In this document: piece by piece, positions 8,446 through 16,771 of the stretch
Position numbering within the stretch: the first letter of the stretch is position 1
How the letters are laid out: each line of letters begins with the position of its first letter
Assembly: GCA_964577985.1 (NCBI GenBank)
Contig: CAZOAR010000003.1
Span: 25,887 to 89,886, forward strand
DNA from: CAZOAR01 sp964577985
GTDB lineage: Bacteria; Gemmatimonadota; CAZMKB01; CAZNLH01
Length of the DNA stretch: 64,000 nt
Direction of reading: 5' to 3'
The notes under the pieces: model-generated
The model's database searches: none
Seen by the model: only the letters and a program-made list of their open reading frames with translations
Told to the model about the DNA's origin: nothing
Translations under genes and position numbers: made by a program

Positions 8446-8854
8446 GCAGATCAAAATAACACTGGCTGTAGTCGTCACCATCGGAGCGATAGCCTATCTT
8501 GTCGTCAGTGGTTTCCAGAACTCGATGGTCTTCTACTTGACAGTCAAGGAACTCAGGGCAAGAGGGAGTGACGTCTATGGAGAAGATGTCCGGGTCAGTG
8601 GCCATGTGGAGGAAGGGACTATCGAGTCGGACCCGATGAGTATGGAACATCGATTTGTCATTACAGCGGACGGCGAGCGGCTATCGGTCTTCTATAAAGG
8701 TGTTGCGCCGGACACGTTCAAGGACGGCGCGGAAGTTGTTGTAGAGGGGAAATATGATCCTTCGGGGCTGTTTGTGGCGGAGAACCTCCTGGCGAAATGT
8801 CCCTCCAAGTATGAGGTGGCGGAACCGGAACGGGAAGAAACAGCCGGCTCCTGA
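8435..8854 (+). CDS. ccmE: Cytochrome c maturation heme chaperone CcmE, cysteine variant
   Basis: Membrane-anchored periplasmic heme chaperone that receives heme from CcmABCD and gives it to CcmF. One N-terminal membrane segment (ITLAVVVTIGAIAYLVVSGF) is followed by the CcmE beta-barrel (VYGEDVRVSGHV, VFYKGVAPDTFKDG, VVVEGKYDPSGLFVAENLLAKC). The usual heme-binding HxxxY is replaced by C122-P-S-K-Y126. Cys-type CcmE (CxxxY) is known from Desulfovibrio and archaea and binds heme through Cys. The start ATG overlaps the previous gene; it lies 73 nt before ccmF. Confidence 0.95.
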   Translation: MNAKQIKITLAVVVTIGAIAYLVVSGFQNSMVFYLTVKELRARGSDVYGEDVRVSGHVEEGTIESDPMSMEHRFVITADGERLSVFYKGVAPDTFKDGAEVVVEGKYDPSGLFVAENLLAKCPSKYEVAEPEREETAGS

Positions 8855-8907
8855 TGAATCCGAACAGTCTGCAGGTTTTCACAAACTCTTGACATAGAGC
8901 AATTGCT

Positions 8908-10914
8908 TTGATTCAGATTGCCGATTTCACTCTGATCCTCGCGTTGATCTTTTCGATCTGCGGGATAGTCTTCTCCATACTGGGCGCGGACAAGCGAAAG
9001 TCCTACCTTCTTGCGTCATCTGAGAGATGCGTCTACGCGGTGTTCTTCTGCATGGCGCTGTTGTCCGCATTCCTGATCACCGCATTGGTGGAATCAGACT
9101 TTCACCTTGAATACGTGGCGAATTACACGAGTAAGGCTCTGCCGCTTTTCTACAAGATATCTGCTTTCTGGGCCGGTCAGAAAGGATCTCTTCTGCTGTG
9201 GTCGTTCCTGCTCATGGGCTTCTCGTCGCTGGCCATATACCAGAACAGGGAAAAGAACCGCGATATGCTGCCGCAGTTGATCGCAATTCTGCTGTCCATC
9301 AACCTCTTCTTTCTTATCCTTCTCCAGTTCGTCACCAATCCATTCGAACTGCTGCCTTTCGCACCTGCAGAGGGAAGAGGGTTGAATCCACTGCTTCAGA
9401 ATCCCGGGATGGTTTTTCATCCTCCCAGCCTTTATCTGGGCTTCGTCAGTTTCTCCATACCGTTTGCCTTCGCTATGGCTGCGATCATGAACGGGCGTAA
9501 AGATAATGAATGGATTCGTTCCACGAGGCGCTGGACGCTCTTCTCGTGGGTGTTTCTTACGCTCGGCAATCTCCTCGGCGCGCAGTGGGCATATGTCGAG
9601 CTGGGTTGGGGTGGGTATTGGGCCTGGGATCCCGTGGAAAACGCGGCGCTCATGCCGTGGCTGACGTGTACTGCCTTTCTTCATTCGGTGATGATCCAGG
9701 AAAAGAAGAATATGCTCAAGGTCTGGAATATGATCCTGGTTGTCATAACCTTCCTCTTGACCATATTCGGGACCTTCATAACCCGAAGCGGAGTAGTGTC
9801 ATCCGTGCATGCCTTCACTCAGACGGGGATCGGGCCGTTTTTTGTTGTCTTCATGATGGTCATCGCCGTTTTCGCAGCAGTGGTTCTCCTCAGAGGAAGA
9901 GAACTGTTGAGGACGAGGAACAAGTTTGATTCCCTCCTTTCCAGGGAAAGTTCCTTTCTCTTCAACAACCTCATCCTGCTGGGCGCTGCTTTCGCAGTAC
10001 TCTGGGGCACCGTCTTTCCGATGATCTCTGAAGCCGTCAGGGGTGTGAAAATCACGGTGGGGCCGCCTTTTTTCAACAAAATCATGGTTCCGATCGGAAT
10101 AGTGCTTCTTTTTCTCATCGGCGTCGGACCTCTCATAGCCTGGCGAAGGGCCTCGCTGCAGAACTTGAGAAAAAACTTTCAGATACCTGTAATCCTCATG
10201 CTCGCAGCGGGCCTGATCTTCTATTTCATTGTTGACATCCACCAGTTGTACCCCCTGTGCTCGTTCATGCTGGTAGTCTTCGTCCTGGCGACTATCATGG
10301 TTGAGTTTTATCGAGGAACCATGGCCAGACGAAGGTCAACGGGCGACAATATCTTCGTTGCCTTTTTCACACTCATGCGGAAGGGAAAAAGACGATATGG
10401 GGGATACGTTGTACACCTGGGCGTTGTTCTGGCCTATATAGGGATCACGGGGTCGGCGTTTAATGTCGAGAAGGAAATCACCGCGTCTCCCGGTGATGTC
10501 ATGAGGATAGGCGACTACACTCTCAAGTATAAAGGACTCAAGAATGAGGCTGACGAGCACAAGAGCTCCATGATTGCTACTCTCGAACTCCGTAAATACA
10601 GAGAACCCGGTGATGATCCCGGGGGAACAGGTCAAGGAGATCTGATAGCTATTCTGAAGCCGCAGAAGAATGCATATTATCATCCGGAACAGGCGACGAC
10701 TGAAGTGGCGATTCATTCCTCACCCGTGGAGGATCTTTACGTGATTCTCGCTAGTTTTGACGACGAACAGGCGTTGTTCAGGCTCCTGATAAACCCGCTT
10801 GTTGTCTGGCTCTGGATCGGTGGCTGGATGATGGTCCTCGGAACAGTCATCGCTATCTGGCCCGGCAGGAGAGACAGGCCGGCGGAAGAGGTGAGATATG
10901 ATATCGAGAAATAA
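8908..10914 (+). CDS. ccmF: Cytochrome c heme lyase CcmF
   Basis: Polytopic inner-membrane protein that ligates heme to apocytochrome CxxCH motifs. It has about 15 membrane segments and the tryptophan-rich WWD signature WGGYWAWDPVENAALMPWL near residue 235, with flanking conserved His residues (HPPSLYLGF, SSVHAFTQTGIGPFF). A periplasmic domain precedes the last membrane helix. 668 residues is the normal size. The TTG start has no strong ribosome site, so the first codons are less certain. Its end overlaps the ccmH start by 17 nt. Confidence 0.96.
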   Translation: MIQIADFTLILALIFSICGIVFSILGADKRKSYLLASSERCVYAVFFCMALLSAFLITALVESDFHLEYVANYTSKALPLFYKISAFWAGQKGSLLLWSFLLMGFSSLAIYQNREKNRDMLPQLIAILLSINLFFLILLQFVTNPFELLPFAPAEGRGLNPLLQNPGMVFHPPSLYLGFVSFSIPFAFAMAAIMNGRKDNEWIRSTRRWTLFSWVFLTLGNLLGAQWAYVELGWGGYWAWDPVENAALMPWLTCTAFLHSVMIQEKKNMLKVWNMILVVITFLLTIFGTFITRSGVVSSVHAFTQTGIGPFFVVFMMVIAVFAAVVLLRGRELLRTRNKFDSLLSRESSFLFNNLILLGAAFAVLWGTVFPMISEAVRGVKITVGPPFFNKIMVPIGIVLLFLIGVGPLIAWRRASLQNLRKNFQIPVILMLAAGLIFYFIVDIHQLYPLCSFMLVVFVLATIMVEFYRGTMARRRSTGDNIFVAFFTLMRKGKRRYGGYVVHLGVVLAYIGITGSAFNVEKEITASPGDVMRIGDYTLKYKGLKNEADEHKSSMIATLELRKYREPGDDPGGTGQGDLIAILKPQKNAYYHPEQATTEVAIHSSPVEDLYVILASFDDEQALFRLLINPLVVWLWIGGWMMVLGTVIAIWPGRRDRPAEEVRYDIEK

Positions 10915-11377
10915 GATCGGCTGTCTAACCGCGGTGTGGTTCTTCGTGCTGGTGGTTCCCTGCGCGCCGCAATCGGAAGCGGATCTGCAGGAGATCGAGG
11001 ATTCGGTGATGTGCATGTGCGGATGCGCCAACATGGTGCTCAGCTCATGCAGGTGCGACTTTTCCACACGGATGAGGGCGGAGATTCGTGATATCATGGC
11101 GGATGGAAAGGACCGGGAGGAGGTTATCCAGGTCCTGGTCGATAGATATGGTGAGGTGGTCCTGGCGACTCCAAAACAGGAGGGGTTCAATCTCACCGCC
11201 TATTTCATGCCGCTTGTCGCCATATTTGCGGGAGCGCTATTCCTCATCATTGTTATCAGGAGGTGGAAGGGCGAGAGCCATGATGCGGGCCTGGGCCGAA
11301 AGGAGAGGATCGGACTTTCAGATGATGATCCTTATCGAGAGCAGCTCGAACGGGAGTTGAAGGCATTTAAAGAGTGA
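10898..11377 (+). CDS. ccmH: CcmH-family thioreduction protein, CMCGC variant
   Basis: A signal/anchor (residues 7-25) leads to EDSVMCMCGCANMVLSSCRC, the redox-active block that in classic CcmH reads LRCxxC. Here C39, C41, C43, C51 and C53 give the CMCGC type found in many non-proteobacterial and deltaproteobacterial loci. A three-helix domain with EIRDIMADGKDREEVIQVLVDRYG follows and one C-terminal membrane helix (PLVAIFAGALFLIIVIRRW) closes it. It keeps apocytochrome cysteines reduced for heme attachment. Ribosome site GAGGTGAG sits inside the end of ccmF. Confidence 0.9.
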   Translation: MISRNKIGCLTAVWFFVLVVPCAPQSEADLQEIEDSVMCMCGCANMVLSSCRCDFSTRMRAEIRDIMADGKDREEVIQVLVDRYGEVVLATPKQEGFNLTAYFMPLVAIFAGALFLIIVIRRWKGESHDAGLGRKERIGLSDDDPYREQLERELKAFKE

Positions 11378-11399
11378 ACACCAGGACGGGAAGAGACGA

Positions 11400-11819
11400 A
11401 TGGAACTGTTTATAATTCTTCTTCTTACAATCGGGGGACTGATATATATAGGCTATCCTGTCTTCACGGAGAAGAGGAAGTGGGATTACAAACCGCCGAT
11501 AGCCCTGTCGCGGGGGGATAGACTGGAATCGCGCAAGGGCAGTGCCCTCAGGGCCATCAAGGAACTGGAATTCGATTACGAAACCGGCAAACTGTCGTCC
11601 GAAGATTACAATTCTCTGAAGTCTCGCTATGAGGAAGAAGCGGTCGAGGTAATGAAGCGGCTTGAGGGTTTGCGGAAGGGAGGAAAGAGGTTGAAGACAA
11701 GTGGGGGGGCCGTGGAGAATCTGATTTGCTCCACGTGTGCCGAAGAGCTCCCGGTGAGAAGTCGATTTTGCCCGAATTGCGGGACGAAGTTCACGGAAGT
11801 CTCCGACGACGCATCCTGA
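11400..11819 (+). CDS. Membrane-anchored zinc-ribbon protein of the ccm locus (CcmI-like position)
   Basis: An N-terminal membrane helix (FIILLLTIGGLIYIGYPVF) is followed by a charged, helical middle (AIKELEFDYETGKLSSEDYNSLK) and a C-terminal zinc ribbon with CSTC and CPNCG pairs. The helical segment EFDYETGKLSxxDY resembles the short CcmI-type segment that contacts CcmH. This protein class is common directly after ccmH in ccm loci of several phyla. A scaffold role in apocytochrome handling is inferred from place and shape only. Confidence 0.7.
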   Translation: MELFIILLLTIGGLIYIGYPVFTEKRKWDYKPPIALSRGDRLESRKGSALRAIKELEFDYETGKLSSEDYNSLKSRYEEEAVEVMKRLEGLRKGGKRLKTSGGAVENLICSTCAEELPVRSRFCPNCGTKFTEVSDDAS

Positions 11820-11832
11820 GGAGAACGAGACA

Positions 11833-12576
11833 GTGCCGGAGGTTACACCGCAGGAAGTGATTATCGAGGTAGGGAGACTCTCGAGACGTTTTGGAAGAAT
11901 TGTCGCCCTGGACGATATGAGCCTCCAGATCAGGGAGGGAGAATTCCTGACTGTTTTCGGGCCAAACGGCGCGGGCAAGACAACGTTGATAGGCATTCTG
12001 TCGTCCCTGATCAAAGCGACCTCGGGAGAGATACTTTTCCGGGGAAAATCGGTGAGGGAGAACGCCAACAGGCTGAGGCACTCCATAGGTGTGATTGGTC
12101 ATCAATCTCTACTTTACGGACAGCTGACTGCAGGCGAGAATCTTCAGTTCTATGGCAGGATGTATGGAGTCGATCGCCTCGACGAACGGGTGGAAGAGGT
12201 ACTGGCGGAAGTGAACCTCCAGCATCGTGCGAATGATCTCACCAGGACTTTTTCGAGAGGAATGATGCAGCGGTTAGCCATCGCGAGAGCTATGATCCAT
12301 AAGCCTTCGATCTATCTTCTGGATGAGCCATATTCGGGGCTGGATCAACATTCCGGCGACAAGCTGCGGGACATGCTATCCGGCCTGAAAACACAGCGAA
12401 AGACGATACTGATGACAACTCATAATCTGGAGAGGGGTTTCGAGTTGAGCGACAGGAGCGTGATAATAGTGAAGGGAGCAGTCGAATACGATAGGAGAAA
12501 TATAAGCGGGGACGTTTCTGAGATTCGAGAGACCTATTATCGCTTGATAGAACAGGTGGAGAGTAAGGGCCTGTGA
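11833..12576 (+). CDS. ccmA: Heme/CcmC-CcmE release ABC transporter ATPase CcmA
   Basis: ABC ATPase that with CcmB powers release of holo-CcmE from CcmC. Walker A is GPNGAGKTTL (43-52), the signature helix reads FSRGMMQRLAIARAM in place of LSGGQ, and Walker B is IYLLDEPYSGLD. A switch His is in MTTHNLERG. The GTG start at 11833 follows GAGGAG. 247 residues is slightly longer than E. coli CcmA. The stop overlaps the ccmB start (GTGA). Confidence 0.94.
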   Translation: MPEVTPQEVIIEVGRLSRRFGRIVALDDMSLQIREGEFLTVFGPNGAGKTTLIGILSSLIKATSGEILFRGKSVRENANRLRHSIGVIGHQSLLYGQLTAGENLQFYGRMYGVDRLDERVEEVLAEVNLQHRANDLTRTFSRGMMQRLAIARAMIHKPSIYLLDEPYSGLDQHSGDKLRDMLSGLKTQRKTILMTTHNLERGFELSDRSVIIVKGAVEYDRRNISGDVSEIRETYYRLIEQVESKGL

Positions 12577-13241
12577 GGAGTATACTGGCAATCCTCTGGA
12601 AGGACATCGTCTCAGAGGCACGCACACGGGAGATGGTGAATTCGATGTTCATATTCGCTGTCCTGATTCTCGTGGTCTTCCAGTTTGCCTTTACTCCCGG
12701 TACCGAGAGGATAAATGAGATCGCCTCCGGTGTTCTCTGGATTGCATTTCTTTTCGCGGGCATGCTCGGATTGAACCGCTCGTTCGCCATCGAGAAGGAC
12801 AGGGGATGCCTGAGAGGTCTTCTCCTCTGCCCGGTGGACCGATCTCTCATCTATCTCGGGAAGGTGGCCGGGAATCTCTTGTTCATCATGGCCGTGAATC
12901 TTGTAACCCTCGTGGTCTTCGTCGTCTTTTTCAACCTCGCCATACTTGGTGTGCTCGGCAGACTGCTGCTGATCATCTTCCTCTCCACTATTGGATACTC
13001 CGCGGTTGGCACACTATTTTCCGCGATTTCGTGCAATACGCGGATGAGGGAGGTGATGCTTCCGATTCTGATGCTGCCGATCATGGTCCCCGTGATCATT
13101 GCTTCGGTAAAGTCAACAGTAAGCCTTCTTTCGGGTAACGCAGCAGCGGATTTTGCCTTCGGGTTGAGGCTCATTGGAGTATTTGACGCCATCTTTCTCG
13201 TCGTCGCGATCGTCGTGTTTGATTACATTGTCGAGGAGTAA
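12573..13241 (+). CDS. ccmB: Heme exporter membrane subunit CcmB
   Basis: Six hydrophobic helices in 222 residues, with the cytoplasmic loop RSFAIEKDRGCLRGLLLCPVDR between helices 2 and 3 that is diagnostic for CcmB, and MLPILMLPIMVPVIIASVK in the C-terminal half. It forms the transmembrane part of the CcmAB complex in the inner membrane. The GTG start lies in the ccmA stop codon; ccmC follows after 7 nt. Confidence 0.94.
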   Translation: MRSILAILWKDIVSEARTREMVNSMFIFAVLILVVFQFAFTPGTERINEIASGVLWIAFLFAGMLGLNRSFAIEKDRGCLRGLLLCPVDRSLIYLGKVAGNLLFIMAVNLVTLVVFVVFFNLAILGVLGRLLLIIFLSTIGYSAVGTLFSAISCNTRMREVMLPILMLPIMVPVIIASVKSTVSLLSGNAAADFAFGLRLIGVFDAIFLVVAIVVFDYIVEE

Positions 13242-13248
13242 CTATAAG

Positions 13249-13947
13249 ATGAAAAGGAGCTACATCAGGCGGTTCTTTTCCGGGATAGACTCGATTGGAT
13301 TTCTATCGTTCCCGCTCATGATGGTGACACTGTACCTCATTTTCTTCTACGCCGATGTAGAGAAGGAAATGGGAATTGTCCAGAAGATATTCTACTTTCA
13401 TGTTCCCATAGCGTGGTCAACATTTCTGGCATTCTTCTTTGTCTTCCTTAACAGCATCATGTTCCTCTGGAAGCGCGAAAGAATATACGACTTGATGGCG
13501 CACGCTTCGGCCGAGGTAGGGATCATTTTCTGCACTCTTGTCCTGATAACCGGGCCACTGTGGGGAAAACCGGCCTGGGGGGCATGGTGGGTCTGGGATT
13601 CCAGGTTAACGACTACTCTTGTTCTGTGGCTCATCTTTGTCGCTTATCTGATGCTCCGTCAATATGGAGGAGAGGAGAGCCAGCTGTCGAGGTTTTCGGC
13701 GGTACTCGGTATTGTGGGTTTCCTGGATGTTCCCCTCGTGTACCTCTCCGTGACGTGGTGGAGAACACAGCATCCGCCGCACTTCTTCGGCAAGAGCGAG
13801 TCTACTCTGGCGCCATCCATGCTGACGACTTTCTTGATCTCGCTGCTTACAATGACGTTGTTCTTCCTCTATGTTCTGTCGAGAAGGATTACCCTTGGCG
13901 AGATGCGCGACAATGCGGACAGCATTCGAAGAATGATCAACGATTGA
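13249..13947 (+). CDS. ccmC: Heme-handling protein CcmC
   Basis: Six-helix inner-membrane protein that loads heme onto CcmE. The WWD signature is WGKPAWGAWWVWDSRLTTTLVLWL, flanked by the two His motifs (FYFHVPIAW and TQHPPHFFGKSESTL). The start MKRSYIRRFFSG is chosen rather than an in-frame upstream start within ccmB because it gives the normal 232 residues. ccmD follows 25 nt later. Confidence 0.95.
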   Translation: MKRSYIRRFFSGIDSIGFLSFPLMMVTLYLIFFYADVEKEMGIVQKIFYFHVPIAWSTFLAFFFVFLNSIMFLWKRERIYDLMAHASAEVGIIFCTLVLITGPLWGKPAWGAWWVWDSRLTTTLVLWLIFVAYLMLRQYGGEESQLSRFSAVLGIVGFLDVPLVYLSVTWWRTQHPPHFFGKSESTLAPSMLTTFLISLLTMTLFFLYVLSRRITLGEMRDNADSIRRMIND

Positions 13948-13972
13948 ACCCCCGAACAAAGAGGATCTGGAT

Positions 13973-14152
13973 ATGGAGAACATCGCGAATATGCCTGGTT
14001 TCGGTTATCTGGCCGCTGCGTATGCCGTCGTATGGGTTGTCATGTTTGTTTATCTCATGAGTATCGTGGTGAGAGAGAAGAAGATAGAGAGGGAACTGGA
14101 GGCGTTGAACAGGATCGTGACAGACAGGGAGAGAGGTTCCGGCAGGAAATAA
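13973..14152 (+). CDS. ccmD: CcmD-like small membrane protein
   Basis: A 59-residue protein, MENIANMPGFGYLAAAYAVV at its start, with one membrane helix (YLAAAYAVVWVVMFVYLMSI) and a highly charged cytoplasmic tail (VVREKKIERELEALNR). That is the typical CcmD architecture and it lies directly after ccmC. CcmD stabilises CcmABC and helps release holo-CcmE. Sequence conservation in this family is low, so the name rests on topology and position. Confidence 0.85.
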   Translation: MENIANMPGFGYLAAAYAVVWVVMFVYLMSIVVREKKIERELEALNRIVTDRERGSGRK

Positions 14153-14225
14153 TGACGGAGGCCGGGCCTTCAGCCCCGTGTCTGTCGCCGAGTGAATCGG
14201 CGCGCACTGTGTTGAGGAGGTGAAT

Positions 14226-14435
14226 ATGGACAAGCTGAGACTTTATCTCATAACGGATGTAACTTCGTCACCGTGCTGGTTTCTTCAGGCGGCCAGGAAC
14301 CCCGAGGAAGCGATAATGAAGTGCATCAATGACAAGATGTGCCCGATCTCAAAGGACATGCACAGCAGCTGCAAGGCGGAAGAAATCCGTATGGCAGGCT
14401 ATGACATCGATGTTGTTCCACGTACAGAAGCCTGA
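14226..14435 (+). CDS. Small conserved-looking protein of unknown function
   Basis: A 69-residue reading frame with a strong ribosome site (AGGAGG, 5 nt spacing) and ATG start. The sequence begins MDKLRLYLITDVTSSPCWFL and continues with four Cys in all, arranged C18, C34, C41 and C51 or close to these. It has no membrane helix. The family was not recognised. It follows the ccm locus, but a link to heme or metal handling would only be a guess based on its cysteines. Confidence 0.55.
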   Translation: MDKLRLYLITDVTSSPCWFLQAARNPEEAIMKCINDKMCPISKDMHSSCKAEEIRMAGYDIDVVPRTEA

Positions 14436-14563
14436 AGAGGCTCCTCGAGTCGTAATACAGAACAGGGCCGGCACTGTTTCTGGAGTGGTTGGTGTGGTGG
14501 GATCATGGAGAGTTGCGGTGAGAGACACATGCGCCCACCCCGGACGGCAGCGGATTTGCAGGG

Positions 14564-14908
14564 ATGGAGATAGAATCATACAGATTCGGTGAAATTGTTA
14601 TCGGGGGAAAAGTATACCGAACTGATGTAATCGTTTTCCCGGATAAGGTCGTCGATAACTGGTGGCGGAGGGAAGGCCACAGGCTTGACATTACTGATCT
14701 CGGAGGAGCGCTGACAGTTGATCCGAAGGTGATGATTGTCGGGACGGGTTACTACGGACGAATGGAAATCCCGGCAACTCTGGCCGGGGAGCTGGCTTGT
14801 ATGGGGGTTGAGTTGATTGCGCAGGAGACTACAGAGGCCTGCGACACCTACAATAATTGTGTGTCGACCGGGTCGCTGAATGTGGGCCTTTTCCACATTA
14901 CCTGCTGA
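14564..14908 (+). CDS. Mth938-like (DUF498/NDUFAF3-type) domain protein
   Basis: A 114-residue single-domain protein with the pattern IESYRFGEIVIGGKVYRTDVIVFPDKV, NWWRREGHRL, PKVMIVGTGYYGRM and GVELIAQETTEACDTYN. This is the Mth938-like fold, which includes mitochondrial NDUFAF3 and many bacterial proteins of unknown role. No catalytic residues are assigned. The ribosome site is weak. The rhomboid gene follows closely. Confidence 0.8.
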   Translation: MEIESYRFGEIVIGGKVYRTDVIVFPDKVVDNWWRREGHRLDITDLGGALTVDPKVMIVGTGYYGRMEIPATLAGELACMGVELIAQETTEACDTYNNCVSTGSLNVGLFHITC

Positions 14909-14948
14909 TGGTTCCTGGACGGTGGTCAGAACGGAAGAGGGCTTTACG

Positions 14949-15779
14949 TTGAGAAGACATCGATACAGCCATGGGCCGGGTCTGTCGATCTACGGGTGGA
15001 GTCCCATCGTACGGGCCCTGATCATCATCAACTCTATCATTTTCCTGCTGGAGTTCATTCCCGCCCTGCAGACGATAAGGATATTCGGGCTCACTCCGGC
15101 ACTCGTGACGAATCGTCTCTACGTCTGGCAGCTTTTCACCTACATGTTCCTCCATGGGGGTTTCTTTCATCTGCTGTTCAACATGTTTGTCCTGTGGATG
15201 TTCGGGAGCGAGGTGGAAGGAATGTGGGGTGGCAGGGAGTTCCTGCGCTACTACATCATCACCGGTATAGGTGCCGGCGTCATGACCGTCCTTACCTCAT
15301 GGAACTCACTCATCCCGACTATTGGCGCCTCGGGCGCCATATACGGGGTCCTGGTAGCGTTCGCACTGCTGTTTCCGAACAGGCGGATATACCTCTATTT
15401 TCTCTTTCCAATCAAGGCCAAACACCTGATAATCATCTTCGCTTTTCTCGAATTGCTTGCCAGCCGGCACTATAACGAGAGCGGCATCGCCAACTTCGCG
15501 CATCTCGGGGGGATGCTCGTGGGCTATCTATATCTCAAAGGAGGATCGTACTTCGATCGTGCTATGGGCCGGATGAAAAACAAGATGCGAAACAGCAGGA
15601 TCAAGATCAAAGTCGTCGATAATAATGAGGTCCGCAATGACCGGAAAGATGATGACTGGAATGATGATGAGATAGATGGCATCCTCGATAAGATATTGCG
15701 TGATGGCATTGACAGCCTGTCGGAAAAGGAGAAGGATATCCTCAATCGGGCGAGCAACCGCTTTCGTCGCAGGAAGTGA
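14949..15779 (+). CDS. Rhomboid-family intramembrane serine protease
   Basis: Six membrane helices carry the catalytic pair: Ser in GASGAIYG on helix 4 and His in NFAHLGGMLVGYLY on helix 6. The conserved HLLFNMFVLWMFG motif on helix 2 and the WR-like loop region are also present. A soluble, very acidic/basic C-terminal tail of about 70 residues (DDDWNDDEIDGIL) ends the protein. The TTG start is preferred because GGAAGAGGG lies 7 nt upstream and it avoids overlap with the previous gene; an ATG at 14880 is possible. Substrates are unknown. Confidence 0.88.
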   Translation: MRRHRYSHGPGLSIYGWSPIVRALIIINSIIFLLEFIPALQTIRIFGLTPALVTNRLYVWQLFTYMFLHGGFFHLLFNMFVLWMFGSEVEGMWGGREFLRYYIITGIGAGVMTVLTSWNSLIPTIGASGAIYGVLVAFALLFPNRRIYLYFLFPIKAKHLIIIFAFLELLASRHYNESGIANFAHLGGMLVGYLYLKGGSYFDRAMGRMKNKMRNSRIKIKVVDNNEVRNDRKDDDWNDDEIDGILDKILRDGIDSLSEKEKDILNRASNRFRRRK

Positions 15780-15819
15780 ATGCCCTCTCGTACGGCAACC
15801 TGAATGATCTATTTCCGTA

Positions 15820-16500
15820 ATGTGCGCAAGAACTGAATCTGTTCTCCTGAACTACTACAATGCCCTGTTCAGACGATTTGGCCCCCAGAAATGGTGGCCG
15901 GCTGAGACCCCCCTGGAGGTAGTCGCGGGGGCAATCCTCACCCAGAATACCAACTGGAAGAATGTGGAGAGGGCCCTGTCGGAACTGAAGAAAGAGGGGT
16001 TATTGACCCCTGAGATACTTGCTTCCACGGACGCCGCGATCCTATCCAGACATATTCGTCCCGCGGGATACTTCAGGGCCAAGGCACGGTGTCTGCTCAG
16101 TTTTGTTGATTACTTCAAGAAGGGATACAATCTTGACTTCGATCGTTTCGGTGATGTGGAAACTCCGGAATTGAGAGCGGAGTTACTCCAGATCTGGGGC
16201 ATCGGACCAGAAACGGCGGATTCTATCCTCCTGTACGCGCTTGGTCGGCCAGTGTTTGTCGTCGACGCGTACACGAGGCGAGTCATTACGCGGCACCGGA
16301 TAACGGATGAGGCAGCTTCCTATGGGGATATACAGCATCTCTTCATGTCCCGCCTTCCTGTGGATACCTCGCTGTTCAACGAATATCACGCCCTCCTGGT
16401 GAGATTGGGAAAGGAGCACTGCCGGAAAAAACCGGACTGTGACGAATGTCCGCTCTTCTCTTTTATGGGGGAAGAGTTCGAGCCGGATGCCCTGTCCTGA
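15820..16500 (+). CDS. Endonuclease III-like DNA glycosylase (COG2231/MagIII type)
   Basis: HhH-GPD base-excision repair fold. Residues 37-60 (VAGAILTQNTNWKNVERAL) and the helix-hairpin-helix LLQIWGIGPETADSILLYALGRPVFVVDAYTRR carry the catalytic Asp. The C-terminal iron-sulfur region shows C-X5-C-X2-C (EHCRKKPDCDECPL), without an obvious fourth Cys of the Nth cluster loop. The group includes Helicobacter MagIII, a 3-methyladenine glycosylase, and alkylated-base removal is more likely than thymine-glycol activity. Confidence 0.85.
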   Translation: MCARTESVLLNYYNALFRRFGPQKWWPAETPLEVVAGAILTQNTNWKNVERALSELKKEGLLTPEILASTDAAILSRHIRPAGYFRAKARCLLSFVDYFKKGYNLDFDRFGDVETPELRAELLQIWGIGPETADSILLYALGRPVFVVDAYTRRVITRHRITDEAASYGDIQHLFMSRLPVDTSLFNEYHALLVRLGKEHCRKKPDCDECPLFSFMGEEFEPDALS

Positions 16501-16533
16501 TGCCGGCCGAGTGCAGTCTCCACACCCCCCATG

Positions 16534-16711
16534 GACAAGGCTTTGTGTGTCTAATTATGGGGACAAGCCTGGCTAATATGGAGAGCATTGACGTTCAAGC
16601 GCCGGGCTGTTCATCAGTTCTCGGGCTATACGTATCCCCTTTAGAGACAAGGTGTTGTCCAATGCGTGTCCTCCCATGCTTCATCGCAGGGCCAGTGGCA
16701 TGACTGTTGCC
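16534..16711 (+). promoter_or_regulatory. Candidate sigma-54 promoter with upstream dyads
   Basis: TGGCAT-5 nt-TTGCC at 16696-16711 has GG and GC separated by exactly 10 nt, the -24/-12 form. The predicted start is about 16722, 50 nt before the coding region. Upstream, GACAAGGTGTTGTC (16646-16659) is a perfect 5+5 dyad, and GACAAGGCTTTGTG (16534) is a related copy; these could bind an enhancer-binding activator. The 271-bp gap contains no other recognisable gene. Confidence 0.5.
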
Positions 16712-16771
16712 TTGAACTCCTGTGGCTGCGTGTTCCATAAAGCGCGGCAGGCTTGACACCAGGAGGTCGCA

